Shown here one piece after another: positions 7,071 to 15,291 of a DNA stretch of 37,650 bases. Both the position numbers and the translations under genes were made by a program. The stretch is taken from assembly GCA_021300355.1 (NCBI GenBank), contig JAJTEF010000016.1, positions 13,764 to 51,413 on the forward strand. Reading direction: 5' to 3'. The notes beneath the pieces are model-generated. The model was not told the origin of the DNA, did no database searches, and was given only the letters and a program-made list of their open reading frames with translations. Source of the stretch: Sphingomonadaceae bacterium (GTDB lineage: Bacteria > Pseudomonadota > Alphaproteobacteria > Sphingomonadales > Sphingomonadaceae). The number at the start of each line of letters is the position of its first letter. The first letter of the stretch is position 1.

Positions 7071-9854
7071 ATGTTACGACGTGACAAATCCCTCAGCCAT
7101 GCATTGAGACTATCGGCCGCTTGCCTTGCGCTTTCAGTGCCAAGCCTCGCATTTGCGCAGGAAGCCCCTCAGGCCGACGATACAGCGGAAGAAGAAATCG
7201 TCGTCACCGCGCAAGGCCGCAGCCAGCTATTGTCTGACGTGCCAGTCGCGATTTCCGCCGTTAATGCCGAAACCCTCCAAAATAGCGGCGCGAACGACAT
7301 TCGCCAGCTGAACCAGGTTGCACCATCGTTGCTCGTCTCTTCGACGGGTTCGGAAGCCAACGGTTCTGCCCGTATTCGCGGTATCGGTACGGTCGGTGAC
7401 AATCCCGGCCTCGAAAGCTCGGTCCCTGTTTTCATAGACGGCGTATACCGTTCGCGTTCGGGCATTGGTCTGAACGAACTCGGTGAAATCGACCGTGTTG
7501 AAGTGCAGCGTGGACCTCAGGGCACACTGGGCGGACGTAACTCGTCTGCTGGTCTCATCAGCATCTATTCCAAAAAGCCAAGCTTCACCTTTGGTGTTAA
7601 TGGCGAGCTGACCTACGGCAATTATGACTTCATGCGCGCTGCAACCAGCATCACTGGCCCGATTTCGGATCAGGTCGCGTTCCGCGTTGATGGCGTTTAT
7701 GTAAAGCGTGACGGTTTCTACCGCGACGACCAAAATGGCCACGACGTCAACAATCGTAACCGCTACTTCCTGCGTGGCCAGTTGTTGTTCCAACCAACCG
7801 ATGCGCTGTCGGTACGTCTGATTGCAGACTATACCTCGCGTAACGAAGAATGCTGTGCAGCGACCTATGTCGACCGGTCCGTCAATCAATTCATTGGCGA
7901 CCTGAACAACCCAAGCACGACCGGCGTGGCTTCAACAGCGACATCCAACAACATCATCAACGTATTGCGTGACCTTGGCCAGCCATTGGCTGCGTTCAAC
8001 CAAGGCTATGGCCGTAACATCTCGGTCAGCGCCAACCGCGTTTTCAGCGGCGAAACCAAGGATTATGGTTTCTCCGGCCAAATCGATTATGATTTCGGCG
8101 GCGCAACTTTGACGTCGATTACGGCGTACCGCCAATATCGTTCCGGTCAGGCGTCCGACACCGATTATGGTGAAGTCGACATTCTGTACCGTGCGCCGGG
8201 CGATGATGCCTATCGTCAATTCCACACCTTTACGCAGGAACTGCGTTTGCAGGGTGAAGCATTCGGCGGAAAGCTGGACTGGCTCGTCGGTGGCTTCTTC
8301 GCCAATGAAAAACTGACGGTTCGTGATAACCTGCGTTTCGGCAACCAATATGGGCGCTTTGCAACATGCCGCATCATTTCGGGTGGCGGTTTGGCCGGGC
8401 TATATTCGCCCACCAGCCCATCATGCGTCATCCCCGGCGTCGGCACAGCAACGATCGGTGGCGCTTCGGGTCTATCCGGCCCGGATATTCTGGCGGCGTT
8501 CACGCGGCTCGATAACCTTAATGATCTGGGCACCACCAACGACCGTTATTTCCAGAACGGCACGAACTTCGCGGCGTTCACGCACAACATCCTGCACATC
8601 ACAGATGCGCTCGATCTGACGCTTGGTCTTCGCTACACAAGCGACAAGAAGAAGTTCGACGCCACCTTTGGCAATGACAACACCGTTTGTACGACAGTCC
8701 AAGGCCTTGTGACCGACGACTTGGTGAACCCGCTGACAACGGCAACGGCGCGTGCACTTGCGGGTTCGTTGATTGGTCTGTCTTGTCAGGGCAACTCGAC
8801 AGCGGAATTGAACGGCGTGTCTATCAACGACAAGCGCAGCGAAGACGAATTCACCGGCACCGCAATCCTGTCGTGGAAAGCAACCGACGACCTGTTGGTC
8901 TATAGCAGCTTCGCGCGTGGCTATAAGGCTGGTGGTTTCAACCTTGACCGTTCAGCACTCAAGTCACCAATCGGCACATTTGCAGCATCCGGCGGCGCGC
9001 AGGCGTTGACGGGCAGATTGCAATTCGACCCCGAACTGGTCGACAGCTATGAAATCGGTGCGAAATTCTCAAATGGTCCACTCGGCCTGAGCGTTTCTGC
9101 ATTCCGTTCGGACTTCAGCAATTTCCAGCTGAATACGTTCAATGGCACCGTGTTCCTTGTGCAGTCGATCAACGGTTGCAGCGCGGATTTGGCCGGTGCC
9201 GACCGTGACCAGAACTTGTCATCAGCAGGATCCAACTTCAACGCAGCAGCGGCAACAACGGGTGCCTGTGCGCCAAGCGATGTTGGTTACGGTGTTCGCG
9301 CACAAGGCGTCGAGTTGGAAGCATCCTTGGTGCCAGCACGCAACTTCCGCGTGGCGGCAGGTCTGACATATGCAAAAACCAGCTACCGTGACAATCTGGT
9401 CGGCAGCAAAACCGGCGCCCCACTTGACCCCGCATTGCGCAAATTGCCGGGCGACAATCTGTCCAACGCACCAGAGCTGGTTGCAACATCAAGCGTCACA
9501 TGGACGCCGGATATCGGCAGCAATGGCATGAGCGGTCTGGTGTATATCGACGGTCGTATGACCAGCGATTACAACACCGGTTCCGACCTATTCCCACAGA
9601 AAGAGCAAGATGGCTTCGCGGTTTTTAACGCGCGTGTCGGTCTTCGCGGTCCTGACGAGTCCTGGGGCATTGAGCTTTGGGGTCAGAACATCTTCAATCA
9701 GGATTATGCGCAGGTCGCGTTCAACTCGCCATTCCAGGCGGGTGCAACTTCGGCGCCATTTGTAGATCCGCAATATCCCGGTGGTCGCCAGTTGATGTCG
9801 CAGTTCCTTGCCGAACCACGGACATACGGCATCACATTGCGCGGCAAGTTCTAA
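7071..9854 (+). CDS. TonB-dependent outer-membrane receptor
   Basis: This 927-residue protein has a Sec signal peptide cleaved near AFA/QEAP (about residue 29), then an acidic stretch and a TonB-box-like EEEIVVTAQ, a plug domain (about 40-160; RGIG, VPVFIDGVYRSR, EVQRGPQGTLGGRNSSAG) and a long beta-barrel ending in the typical aromatic-terminated TYGITLRGKF. It should import a bulky or scarce solute using TonB-ExbBD energy. The substrate is unknown. The adjacent CurA-like/amidohydrolase operon and the absence of siderophore genes make an organic substrate as likely as iron. AGGAGAGA (7058-7065) precedes the ATG. Eight cysteines of the mature protein (261, 262, 433, 452, 540, 572, 703, 733) fall in pairs. 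A strong terminator follows. Confidence 0.93.
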   Translation: MLRRDKSLSHALRLSAACLALSVPSLAFAQEAPQADDTAEEEIVVTAQGRSQLLSDVPVAISAVNAETLQNSGANDIRQLNQVAPSLLVSSTGSEANGSARIRGIGTVGDNPGLESSVPVFIDGVYRSRSGIGLNELGEIDRVEVQRGPQGTLGGRNSSAGLISIYSKKPSFTFGVNGELTYGNYDFMRAATSITGPISDQVAFRVDGVYVKRDGFYRDDQNGHDVNNRNRYFLRGQLLFQPTDALSVRLIADYTSRNEECCAATYVDRSVNQFIGDLNNPSTTGVASTATSNNIINVLRDLGQPLAAFNQGYGRNISVSANRVFSGETKDYGFSGQIDYDFGGATLTSITAYRQYRSGQASDTDYGEVDILYRAPGDDAYRQFHTFTQELRLQGEAFGGKLDWLVGGFFANEKLTVRDNLRFGNQYGRFATCRIISGGGLAGLYSPTSPSCVIPGVGTATIGGASGLSGPDILAAFTRLDNLNDLGTTNDRYFQNGTNFAAFTHNILHITDALDLTLGLRYTSDKKKFDATFGNDNTVCTTVQGLVTDDLVNPLTTATARALAGSLIGLSCQGNSTAELNGVSINDKRSEDEFTGTAILSWKATDDLLVYSSFARGYKAGGFNLDRSALKSPIGTFAASGGAQALTGRLQFDPELVDSYEIGAKFSNGPLGLSVSAFRSDFSNFQLNTFNGTVFLVQSINGCSADLAGADRDQNLSSAGSNFNAAAATTGACAPSDVGYGVRAQGVELEASLVPARNFRVAAGLTYAKTSYRDNLVGSKTGAPLDPALRKLPGDNLSNAPELVATSSVTWTPDIGSNGMSGLVYIDGRMTSDYNTGSDLFPQKEQDGFAVFNARVGLRGPDESWGIELWGQNIFNQDYAQVAFNSPFQAGATSAPFVDPQYPGGRQLMSQFLAEPRTYGITLRGKF

Positions 9855-9874
9855 GAACTTCGCGAACCTAAACG

Positions 9875-9907
9875 AAAAAGGGCCTGCAGCGATGCGGGCC
9901 CTTTTTT
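9875..9907 (+). terminator. Rho-independent terminator of the TonB-dependent receptor gene
   Basis: AAAAAGGGCC and GGCCCTTTTT form a 10-bp stem around a 12-nt loop whose ends can also pair, followed by a T-run. It begins 20 bp after the receptor stop codon. The A-run and T-run flanks mean it could also work for minus-strand transcripts, for example read-through from the helicase gene. Confidence 0.9.
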
Positions 9908-9978
9908 GTTGGGTGGGTTGAAACGGGTCTCATGACGAGCGTTCTGGCACCATAGGGAACAGCGACCGCGACCCTATT

Positions 9979-10048
9979 CGTCATCCTGAACTTGTTTCAG
10001 GATAACATGCGGCGTTCATGCGTTATCCTGAAACAAGTTCAGGATTAC
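9979..10048. repeat. Palindromic intergenic repeat, copy 1 (CGTCATCCTGAAC family)
   Basis: Two inverted arms, each itself nearly palindromic (TCCTGAACTTGTTTCAGGAT and its reverse complement), flank a short centre. The whole can fold into one long cruciform. It lies between the receptor terminator and the 3' end of the helicase gene. Related copies sit at 32070-32144 and 37589-37615. This resembles the REP-like elements scattered in intergenic regions of sphingomonads and other alphaproteobacteria. No transposase gene is nearby. Confidence 0.85.
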
Positions 10049-10091
10049 GATTTAAGGATATTTCGGAACCGAGGCCTGCTCGAAAGCCTAG

Positions 10092-11477
10092 TTAAGACGT
10101 CCCAAACCCAACGCCAAGAAAGCCAGGCATGGGACCGTTCCATCCGTCATCGCCCGCTGGCCCCGCAACTGGCTTTTGCGCTGGTTCAGCTTCAAACGTT
10201 GGCGCTGCCTTTTCACGGGCGGGCTTAGCCGCCGCTTTTTCGGGTGCTGGCTTTGGCTCCGCTGGTGCCGCCGCCTCTGCGGGTGCGGCCTTGGCTTTTG
10301 GCTCTGCTGGCTTACGGCCGCGCTTTGCGGGTACGCGCTCTTCGGGTTCACCCGATGGCGCTTCGATCTTACCAAGACGTTCGATCTTGGTGCCGATCAG
10401 CTTTTCGATGTTTTCAATGGCTTCTTCATCAGCCTTGGTGACAAAGGTAAATGCCTTGCCCTTGGCACCGGCGCGGCCTGTGCGGCCAATGCGGTGGACG
10501 TAATCATCGGGGTGCCATGGCGCGTCAAAGTTGAACACATGGCTGACGCCCTTAACGTCGAGGCCGCGGGCGGCCACGTCGGACGCGACGAGCAGATTGA
10601 TGTCGCCGTTCTTGAACGCTTCCAATTGCTTCTGACGTGACGCCTGATCAATGTCGCCGTGAATTTCGCCCGAACGCATACCGTGGCGCTGCAGGCTGGT
10701 GTTCAATTCGCGCACCGTCGTCTTGCGGTTGCAAAAGATAATCGCGTTGGACACATCTTCGGTACGCAATAGATCGCGCAACACATCGCGCTTTTTCATG
10801 GGTGATACGTTCACCAAAAACTGCTCGATATTGACATTGGCGGTCGCGGGACGCGCGACTTCGATATATTTCGGGTTCGACAGAAACTTGTCGGCCAGCT
10901 TCTTAATCGGCGGCGGCATGGTTGCCGAAAACAGCAATGTCTGACGCGTCGCCGGCAACTTGGTGCAGATATGTTCGATGTCGGGAATGAAGCCCATGTC
11001 CAACATACGGTCCGCTTCGTCGATGACGAGCATTTCGCAGCCCGTCAGCAAAATCTTACCGCGTTCGAACAAGTCCATCAGCCGTCCGGGCGTCGCGATC
11101 AAAACATCAACGCCCTTTTCAAGCGCCTTCACCTGGTCGCCCATTTGAACACCACCGATAAGCAGCGCCATCGATAGCTTGTGATATTTGCCGTATTTTT
11201 CAAAATTCTCGGCAACCTGCGCCGCAAGTTCGCGCGTCGGTTCGAGAATGAGGCTGCGCGGCATGCGCGCACGCGCGCGGCCATTGGCAAGCACATCGAT
11301 CATCGGAAGGACGAAGCTCGCGGTTTTACCCGTGCCCGTCTGTGCGATTGCGATGATGTCACGCATCATCTGGACCTGCGGGATAGCAGCGGCCTGAATT
11401 GGGGTTGGCTCGTCATAGCCAGCCTCGCTTAAGGCTCTCAATAATTCATCAGACAAGCCGATATCGGCAAAGCGCAT
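10092..11477 (-). CDS. RhlE-like DEAD-box ATP-dependent RNA helicase
   Basis: This 461-residue cytoplasmic RNA helicase likely acts in ribosome assembly or mRNA turnover. All core motifs are present: F-x-x-x-G-L Q-motif region with PTPIQ (25-29), Walker A AQTGTGKT (45-52), PTREL, DEAD (153-156), SAT (184-186), ARGLD and HRIGRTGRAG. The C-terminal 90 residues are a low-complexity Ala/Pro/Lys/Glu tail ending in GFLGVGFGTS, typical of RNA-binding tails in RhlE-type proteins. The longer frame to 11567 was rejected: the Q-motif region starts with MRFADIGL and the ATG at 11477 has CCGGAAC upstream. The exact paralogue (rhlE versus another) cannot be settled without a tree. Confidence 0.9.
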   Translation of the reverse strand: MRFADIGLSDELLRALSEAGYDEPTPIQAAAIPQVQMMRDIIAIAQTGTGKTASFVLPMIDVLANGRARARMPRSLILEPTRELAAQVAENFEKYGKYHKLSMALLIGGVQMGDQVKALEKGVDVLIATPGRLMDLFERGKILLTGCEMLVIDEADRMLDMGFIPDIEHICTKLPATRQTLLFSATMPPPIKKLADKFLSNPKYIEVARPATANVNIEQFLVNVSPMKKRDVLRDLLRTEDVSNAIIFCNRKTTVRELNTSLQRHGMRSGEIHGDIDQASRQKQLEAFKNGDINLLVASDVAARGLDVKGVSHVFNFDAPWHPDDYVHRIGRTGRAGAKGKAFTFVTKADEEAIENIEKLIGTKIERLGKIEAPSGEPEERVPAKRGRKPAEPKAKAAPAEAAAPAEPKPAPEKAAAKPAREKAAPTFEAEPAQKPVAGPAGDDGWNGPMPGFLGVGFGTS

Positions 11478-11592
11478 ATGTTGTTCCGGAAAAGAAGGTG
11501 CAGCGCCACCGGTGCAAAAGCCATAGCGACGAGCGTCGCCATTGGTCTCTGCGGGCAGAAATGTCAAGGTAATTGGCCGAATGCGCCCGGCG

Positions 11593-12096
11593 CTATCGCG
11601 GTATCAACAATCGGAATTTATCGATCGCGCATTTTGCCCCGGTGCGGGCATGCAACACATCCCGATCCACGCATAATTTGCCGTCATATGACCGCTCCAT
11701 ATAAGCGCCCGCATAAAACTCCCGCGCCAGACAACCGTCACCCAAATAAGCGCGGATAAGGATGCCGTCGCGCGTCAACAGGTCAAGCGTGCGGTCGGGT
11801 CCGGGACGCGATCCGCCTAGCCTGTCGACCCAAAGGCATTTGCCGATTTTCTTTTCTTTATATTGCAGCTTTGCGACCGATTGCCGCTGTGCGCCCACGG
11901 CCGCTGGCGCCGACGCGGGGCTTGGTAAACGAATGATGATGCGTTGGTCAATGCGCACTTGGTCAAATTCGGTATTCAACCTGACGAACGGCGCGAACGG
12001 ATTGTGCGCCATGTCGACATTAAAATCGGCCCAAGCCTTTTGCGACACGGTCGTCAGGCCGGCCGCAAGCAGGATTATGGCAAAAACTATGCGCAA
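11593..12096 (-). CDS. Exported protein of unknown function
   Basis: This 167-residue protein starts with a signal peptide (hydrophobic stretch IVFAIILLAAGL, cleavage likely after KAWA). The mature part has basic and beta-rich segments and three cysteines (in GKCLWVD, DGCLAREF and KLCVDRD, plus KCAID near the C-terminus, four in all), suggesting disulfides in the periplasm. No family is recognised. The only in-frame start before the leader is TTG (12094-12096): an in-frame TAA lies 13 codons upstream and no ATG fits. It lies about 115 bp upstream of the helicase gene on the same strand, and diverges from the FAD dehydrogenase gene across a short gap that must hold both promoters. Confidence 0.7.
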   Translation of the reverse strand: MRIVFAIILLAAGLTTVSQKAWADFNVDMAHNPFAPFVRLNTEFDQVRIDQRIIIRLPSPASAPAAVGAQRQSVAKLQYKEKKIGKCLWVDRLGGSRPGPDRTLDLLTRDGILIRAYLGDGCLAREFYAGAYMERSYDGKLCVDRDVLHARTGAKCAIDKFRLLIPR

Positions 12097-12187
12097 GAAA
12101 CATTCCGGTATGAAGTTGAAGTTCTGCCGACTTTACCCGATAGGGTTGAACGTATCATGAATTAAATGCCCTGAACCTTTGCACATA

Positions 12188-13627
12188 ATGGGAAATACCG
12201 TGCCAGATGTAAACGCCTTATCCGAGCTTCGCTCTATTTTGGGACCAAAAGGCTATTCGGATGATCAGGACGTCATATCCCCATGGCTGACCGACTGGCG
12301 TGGCCGTTTTACGGGCGCCGCCGCCGCATTGCTTTCACCGGCCACCACACAAGAAGTTACCGCGATTGTGCGGATTGCCGCGAAGTATCGGCTGTCACTC
12401 GTTCCACAGGGCGGCAATAGCGGAATGGTCGCGGGGGCCACGCCCAATAGCAGCGGCAATCAACTGATCCTTTCGATGCGGCGGATGAACAACATCACCG
12501 CGATCGATGCAGACGCCGGCCTGATAAGCTGTGAAGCGGGTGTCATCTTGCAGAACCTGCATGAAGCCGCCGCGCAGGCCGGACGGCGCTTTCCGCTCAC
12601 GCTTGGCGGCAAGGGATCGGCAACGGTCGGCGGCCTAATTTCAACCAACGCGGGCGGCACGCAAGTGTTGCGGCACGGCACAATGCGTTTGCTCGTTGCG
12701 GGTCTTGAGGCTGTTCTGCCCGACGGCTCGATTTATGATGCCATGGCGCCGTTGAAAAAAGACAATCGCGGCTATGATCTGAAACAACTGCTGATCGGCA
12801 GCGAAGGCACGATTGGCGTGGTGACCAAGGCCGTGCTGCAAACCGTGCCCGCGCTCATTGACCGCTGCGTCGTGTGGGCGGGCATCGATAGCCCGCAACA
12901 GGCCTATGAACTTTTGCTGTTCATGCAGAAACATGGGCGCGATCGTTTGGAGGGCTTTGAAATCCTTCCCCAGCGGGCACTTGGTGCCGTGCTCACGCAT
13001 ATTTCGGGCACACGGCCGCCGCTCGACACCACGCACCGCTGGCATGCTTTGATGGAATTTGTGCAGGACGACCCTGCCCAGTCCAGCCCCGGAGAGCTGG
13101 CCATGCATCTGCTTGAAGATGCGATCGCCCATAATTTGCTTGAAAATGCGACCATCGCGAGCAGCGACGTGCAGGCAGAAGCTTTTTGGAAAATTCGCGA
13201 TTCGATTGCGGAGGCCGAACGTGCCGCCGGCGCCGCGCTGCAGCATGATATCAGCGTTCCGGTCGCGGCCATGGCGCGCTTCATTGAGCAAGAATCGCCG
13301 CGTATCGAGGCAGGTTATCCCGGAACCAAGACCGTTGCGTTCGGACATTTGGGCGATGGCAACATCCATTTCCACGTAAAAGCCCCAGAAGGCGTCGATG
13401 TCGCGGGTTGGTACGCCGGAGATGGTAAGGCGATCACGTCGCACGTCTATGATCGCGTGCGCGCTTATGGCGGTTCATTGTCGGCTGAGCATGGCATTGG
13501 CCAATCCAAAATCGACGAATTCGCGCGGCTTGCCGAGCCTGCCCGGCTTTCGGCGCTGCGGGCCATTAAAAGCGCGTTCGACCCGCTTGGTATTATGAAC
13601 CCCGGCAAGCTTGTTCCACTTGCGTAA
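12188..13627 (+). CDS. FAD-linked D-2-hydroxyacid dehydrogenase (D-2-hydroxyglutarate dehydrogenase/glycolate oxidase D type)
   Basis: The protein has about 479 residues: an N-terminal PCMH-type FAD-binding domain (VPQGGNSGMVAGATP near 75, GKGSATVGGLISTNAGG near 140, GSEGTIGVVTKA near 215) and a C-terminal FAD-oxidase domain with GHLGDGNIHFHV (metal/substrate histidines) and AEHGIGQSK, ending in the family hallmark LGIMNPGKL. These enzymes oxidise D-2-hydroxyglutarate, D-lactate or similar acids and pass electrons to the quinone pool or an ETF. D-2-hydroxyglutarate clearance linked to SerA activity is a reasonable guess. Start uncertain: ATG 12188 is given, but GTG 12200 has the better spaced GGGA. 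Confidence 0.85.
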   Translation: MGNTVPDVNALSELRSILGPKGYSDDQDVISPWLTDWRGRFTGAAAALLSPATTQEVTAIVRIAAKYRLSLVPQGGNSGMVAGATPNSSGNQLILSMRRMNNITAIDADAGLISCEAGVILQNLHEAAAQAGRRFPLTLGGKGSATVGGLISTNAGGTQVLRHGTMRLLVAGLEAVLPDGSIYDAMAPLKKDNRGYDLKQLLIGSEGTIGVVTKAVLQTVPALIDRCVVWAGIDSPQQAYELLLFMQKHGRDRLEGFEILPQRALGAVLTHISGTRPPLDTTHRWHALMEFVQDDPAQSSPGELAMHLLEDAIAHNLLENATIASSDVQAEAFWKIRDSIAEAERAAGAALQHDISVPVAAMARFIEQESPRIEAGYPGTKTVAFGHLGDGNIHFHVKAPEGVDVAGWYAGDGKAITSHVYDRVRAYGGSLSAEHGIGQSKIDEFARLAEPARLSALRAIKSAFDPLGIMNPGKLVPLA

Positions 13628-13691
13628 AGGCTGCTGCCCGACTAAAGCGCCGCATTAAATTTTTGCCCAATAACAAGCACTGGAGTTTCAC

Positions 13692-14471
13692 ATGGCCACA
13701 GCGCCCCAAGCCGCAAACTTGCCGCTTCTGTACAAAGACCTCATCCCGCTCAACAGCAACGATCACGTCACGTGGAAATCGCGCCTGTTGGAGAATGCAA
13801 AGTTCCTTGAAGGGCAGCACGCAATCCCGTTGACGATCGAAGAGTTCGTCCCTGCATCGCGCACCTATCCCATCATTTTTTCCGCAACAGACAATCCTGT
13901 TCCGCTGGTCCTGATGGGCATGAACGAAGGCGTAAACACTTTCATGAACGCGGAAGGCTTTTTCGAGCGTCCCGTTTACGTCCCTGCATATGTCCGCCGC
14001 TATCCATTCCTGTTGGCCAAGCTGCGTCCCGACACCGAAGAGCTGTCCTTGTGCTTTGACCCCACATCGGGCGCCGTTGGTGAATTCGAAGAAGGCACGC
14101 CCTTGTTCGAAGATGGCAAGCCAAGCGAAAACACACAGGCTATTTTGAAATTCTGTGAAGAATTCGAAAATGCCGGTGCGCAGACCCACGCCTTTGTTGA
14201 AGAGCTGCAAAAGCTTGACCTGTTAATGGACGGCGAAGTGTCGATCCAACAAGAAGGTCAGGAACAGCCATTCATCTACCGTGGTTTCAAAATGATCGAC
14301 GAAGCGAAACTGCGCGAATTGCGTGGCGACACCGTCCGCAAGCTGAATCAGAACGGTATACTTGCACTCATCCACGCACATCTGTTCTCGTTGCAGCTGA
14401 TGCGGGAAATATTTGCAGTTCAGGTTGCACAGGGTAAGGTACCGCAAGTGACGGAACTGCCTTCGGGCTAA
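13692..14471 (+). CDS. SapC family protein
   Basis: This 259-residue protein matches the SapC family in layout: an N-terminal segment LLYKDLIPLNSNDH, the conserved PLVLMGMNEGVNTFM core near residue 75, YVPAYVRRYPF near 98, and a C-terminal helix. SapC was named after an S-layer-associated gene of Campylobacter fetus, but its biochemical role is not known. In sphingomonads and related groups SapC genes often sit near TonB-dependent receptors; here the receptor is several genes away. There is no signal peptide, so it is probably cytoplasmic. A TGGAG Shine-Dalgarno precedes the ATG. The gene lies 60 bp after the FAD dehydrogenase, with cytochrome b561 following closely. Confidence 0.88.
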   Translation: MATAPQAANLPLLYKDLIPLNSNDHVTWKSRLLENAKFLEGQHAIPLTIEEFVPASRTYPIIFSATDNPVPLVLMGMNEGVNTFMNAEGFFERPVYVPAYVRRYPFLLAKLRPDTEELSLCFDPTSGAVGEFEEGTPLFEDGKPSENTQAILKFCEEFENAGAQTHAFVEELQKLDLLMDGEVSIQQEGQEQPFIYRGFKMIDEAKLRELRGDTVRKLNQNGILALIHAHLFSLQLMREIFAVQVAQGKVPQVTELPSG

Positions 14472-14487
14472 TCAGGCGAGATTCTTT

Positions 14488-14522
14488 ATGCCGTCACTGT
14501 CCATCAGGGAAAGTGACGGCAT
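14488..14522 (+). promoter_or_regulatory. Perfect 11-bp inverted repeat enclosing the cytochrome b561 ribosome-binding site
   Basis: ATGCCGTCACT (14488-14498) and AGTGACGGCAT (14512-14522) are perfect inverted repeats with a 13-nt loop. The loop holds the AGGGA Shine-Dalgarno and the right arm ends inside the start codon ATG at 14521. In mRNA this would expose the SD in a loop but bury the start codon. There is no T-run on either side. It could serve as a translation control element, an operator, or an attenuating 3' end for sapC. Confidence 0.6.
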
Positions 14523-15045
14523 GGCAAAATATAGCAAGATCGCGATCCTTTTTCATTGGCTGATTGCGATATTGATCGCTGCCAACATACTGTTGGCAAA
14601 TCTGGCCGAAGATCTGCCCCGCGCCGCGCGCGCTGCCTATATGAGCCCGCATAAGGCCATTGGCATTTCCATCTTGATACTGACCATTGGCCGCATTTTA
14701 TGGCGCCTGACCCACCGCCCGCCTGCGCTGCCTGATAAGGTCGCGGGTTGGCAGGCCAAAGCCGGCCATAGCGCCCATATATTATTCTACGTCCTGATGA
14801 TCGCCATGCCGCTGACCGGTTGGCTGATGATCGGCGCCAAGGGCAACGCTGCGCCCGTTGATTTCTTTGGCCTGTTCACCATTGATATGGCGGTTGGCGA
14901 AAATGCGATGCTGGCGGACATCGGGAATGAGGGGCATGAGATATTGGTCACGCCACTTGTCGTTCTCATCGGCTTGCATATTTTGGGCGCTTTGAAGCAT
15001 CAGTTCATCGACAAAATGCCCTTTATCCAACGGATGTGGCCTTAA
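14521..15045 (+). CDS. Cytochrome b561 (di-haem membrane electron carrier)
   Basis: The 174-residue inner-membrane protein has four predicted helices (about 10-30, 45-65, 82-105, 140-158). Candidate haem-ligating histidines lie in FHWL (helix 1), PHKA (before helix 2), GHSAHILFY (helix 3) and GLHILGALKHQF (helix 4). Bacterial CybB-type b561 moves electrons between the quinone pool and oxidants such as superoxide. An in-frame ATG at 14488 would add 11 residues (MPSLSIRESDG), but MAKYSKIAILFHW at 14521 is the usual family start and has AGGGA upstream. A long 3' untranslated region and a strong terminator at 15244-15274 follow. Confidence 0.87.
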   Translation: MAKYSKIAILFHWLIAILIAANILLANLAEDLPRAARAAYMSPHKAIGISILILTIGRILWRLTHRPPALPDKVAGWQAKAGHSAHILFYVLMIAMPLTGWLMIGAKGNAAPVDFFGLFTIDMAVGENAMLADIGNEGHEILVTPLVVLIGLHILGALKHQFIDKMPFIQRMWP

Positions 15046-15115
15046 ACGGGCGTTAGCGCCGTCAACATAGCCAGCGCAACAACTGCCCGCACCAATGCCT
15101 CGCCTTAACGACATT

Positions 15116-15274
15116 GGGGCAGAATGTTTTTGCTCTGACTTGAAACTGCAATGCTCAGGTCCCATTCTTGCTTCTGGACGGAGACTTCCCCTCCCGTTTC
15201 TGTCCAACGATGCCCTAACCGGCATCAACTCCCTGAACCTCGGCCACCCCGGAGCAGTCCGGGGTGGTTTTTTT
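15116..15274 (+). ncRNA. Candidate structured small RNA or 3'-UTR RNA with an anti-Shine-Dalgarno-like loop
   Basis: No open frame of substance fills 15046-15291, but the plus strand contains a run of local hairpins ending in a strong terminator. AGAATG/CATTCT pair at 15121-15126 and 15163-15168. GGACGGAGAC/GTTTCTGTCC pair at 15176-15205 with a TTCCCCTCCC loop; GATGCC/GGCATC pair at 15209-15226; the terminator is at 15244-15274. The CCCCTCC loop is complementary to a purine-rich SD, as in alphaproteobacterial anti-SD small RNAs. No clear promoter was seen, so it may be processed from the b561 transcript. The family is not recognised and the 5' end is a guess. Confidence 0.4.
15244..15274 (+). 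terminator. Strong Rho-independent terminator
   Basis: CCACCCCGGA and TCCGGGGTGG form a perfect 10-bp GC-rich stem with a GCAG loop, followed by seven T. It works on the plus strand only. It therefore ends the cytochrome b561 transcript and/or the small RNA candidate, and it insulates the convergent N-formylglutamate amidohydrolase gene. Confidence 0.93.
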
Positions 15275-15291
15275 ATGCGAATCGGGTTGAT

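Noticed and set aside
12641-13444. 267-codon minus-strand open frame
   Set aside because: Antisense to the FAD dehydrogenase, whose motifs are complete; no domain seen in the shadow.
15046-15274. 6S RNA, SRP RNA or tmRNA
   Set aside because: No long 5'-3' closing stem, no SRP tetraloop region (GGAAGCAGCC-like) and no tRNA-like ends were found; kept only as an unclassified RNA candidate.
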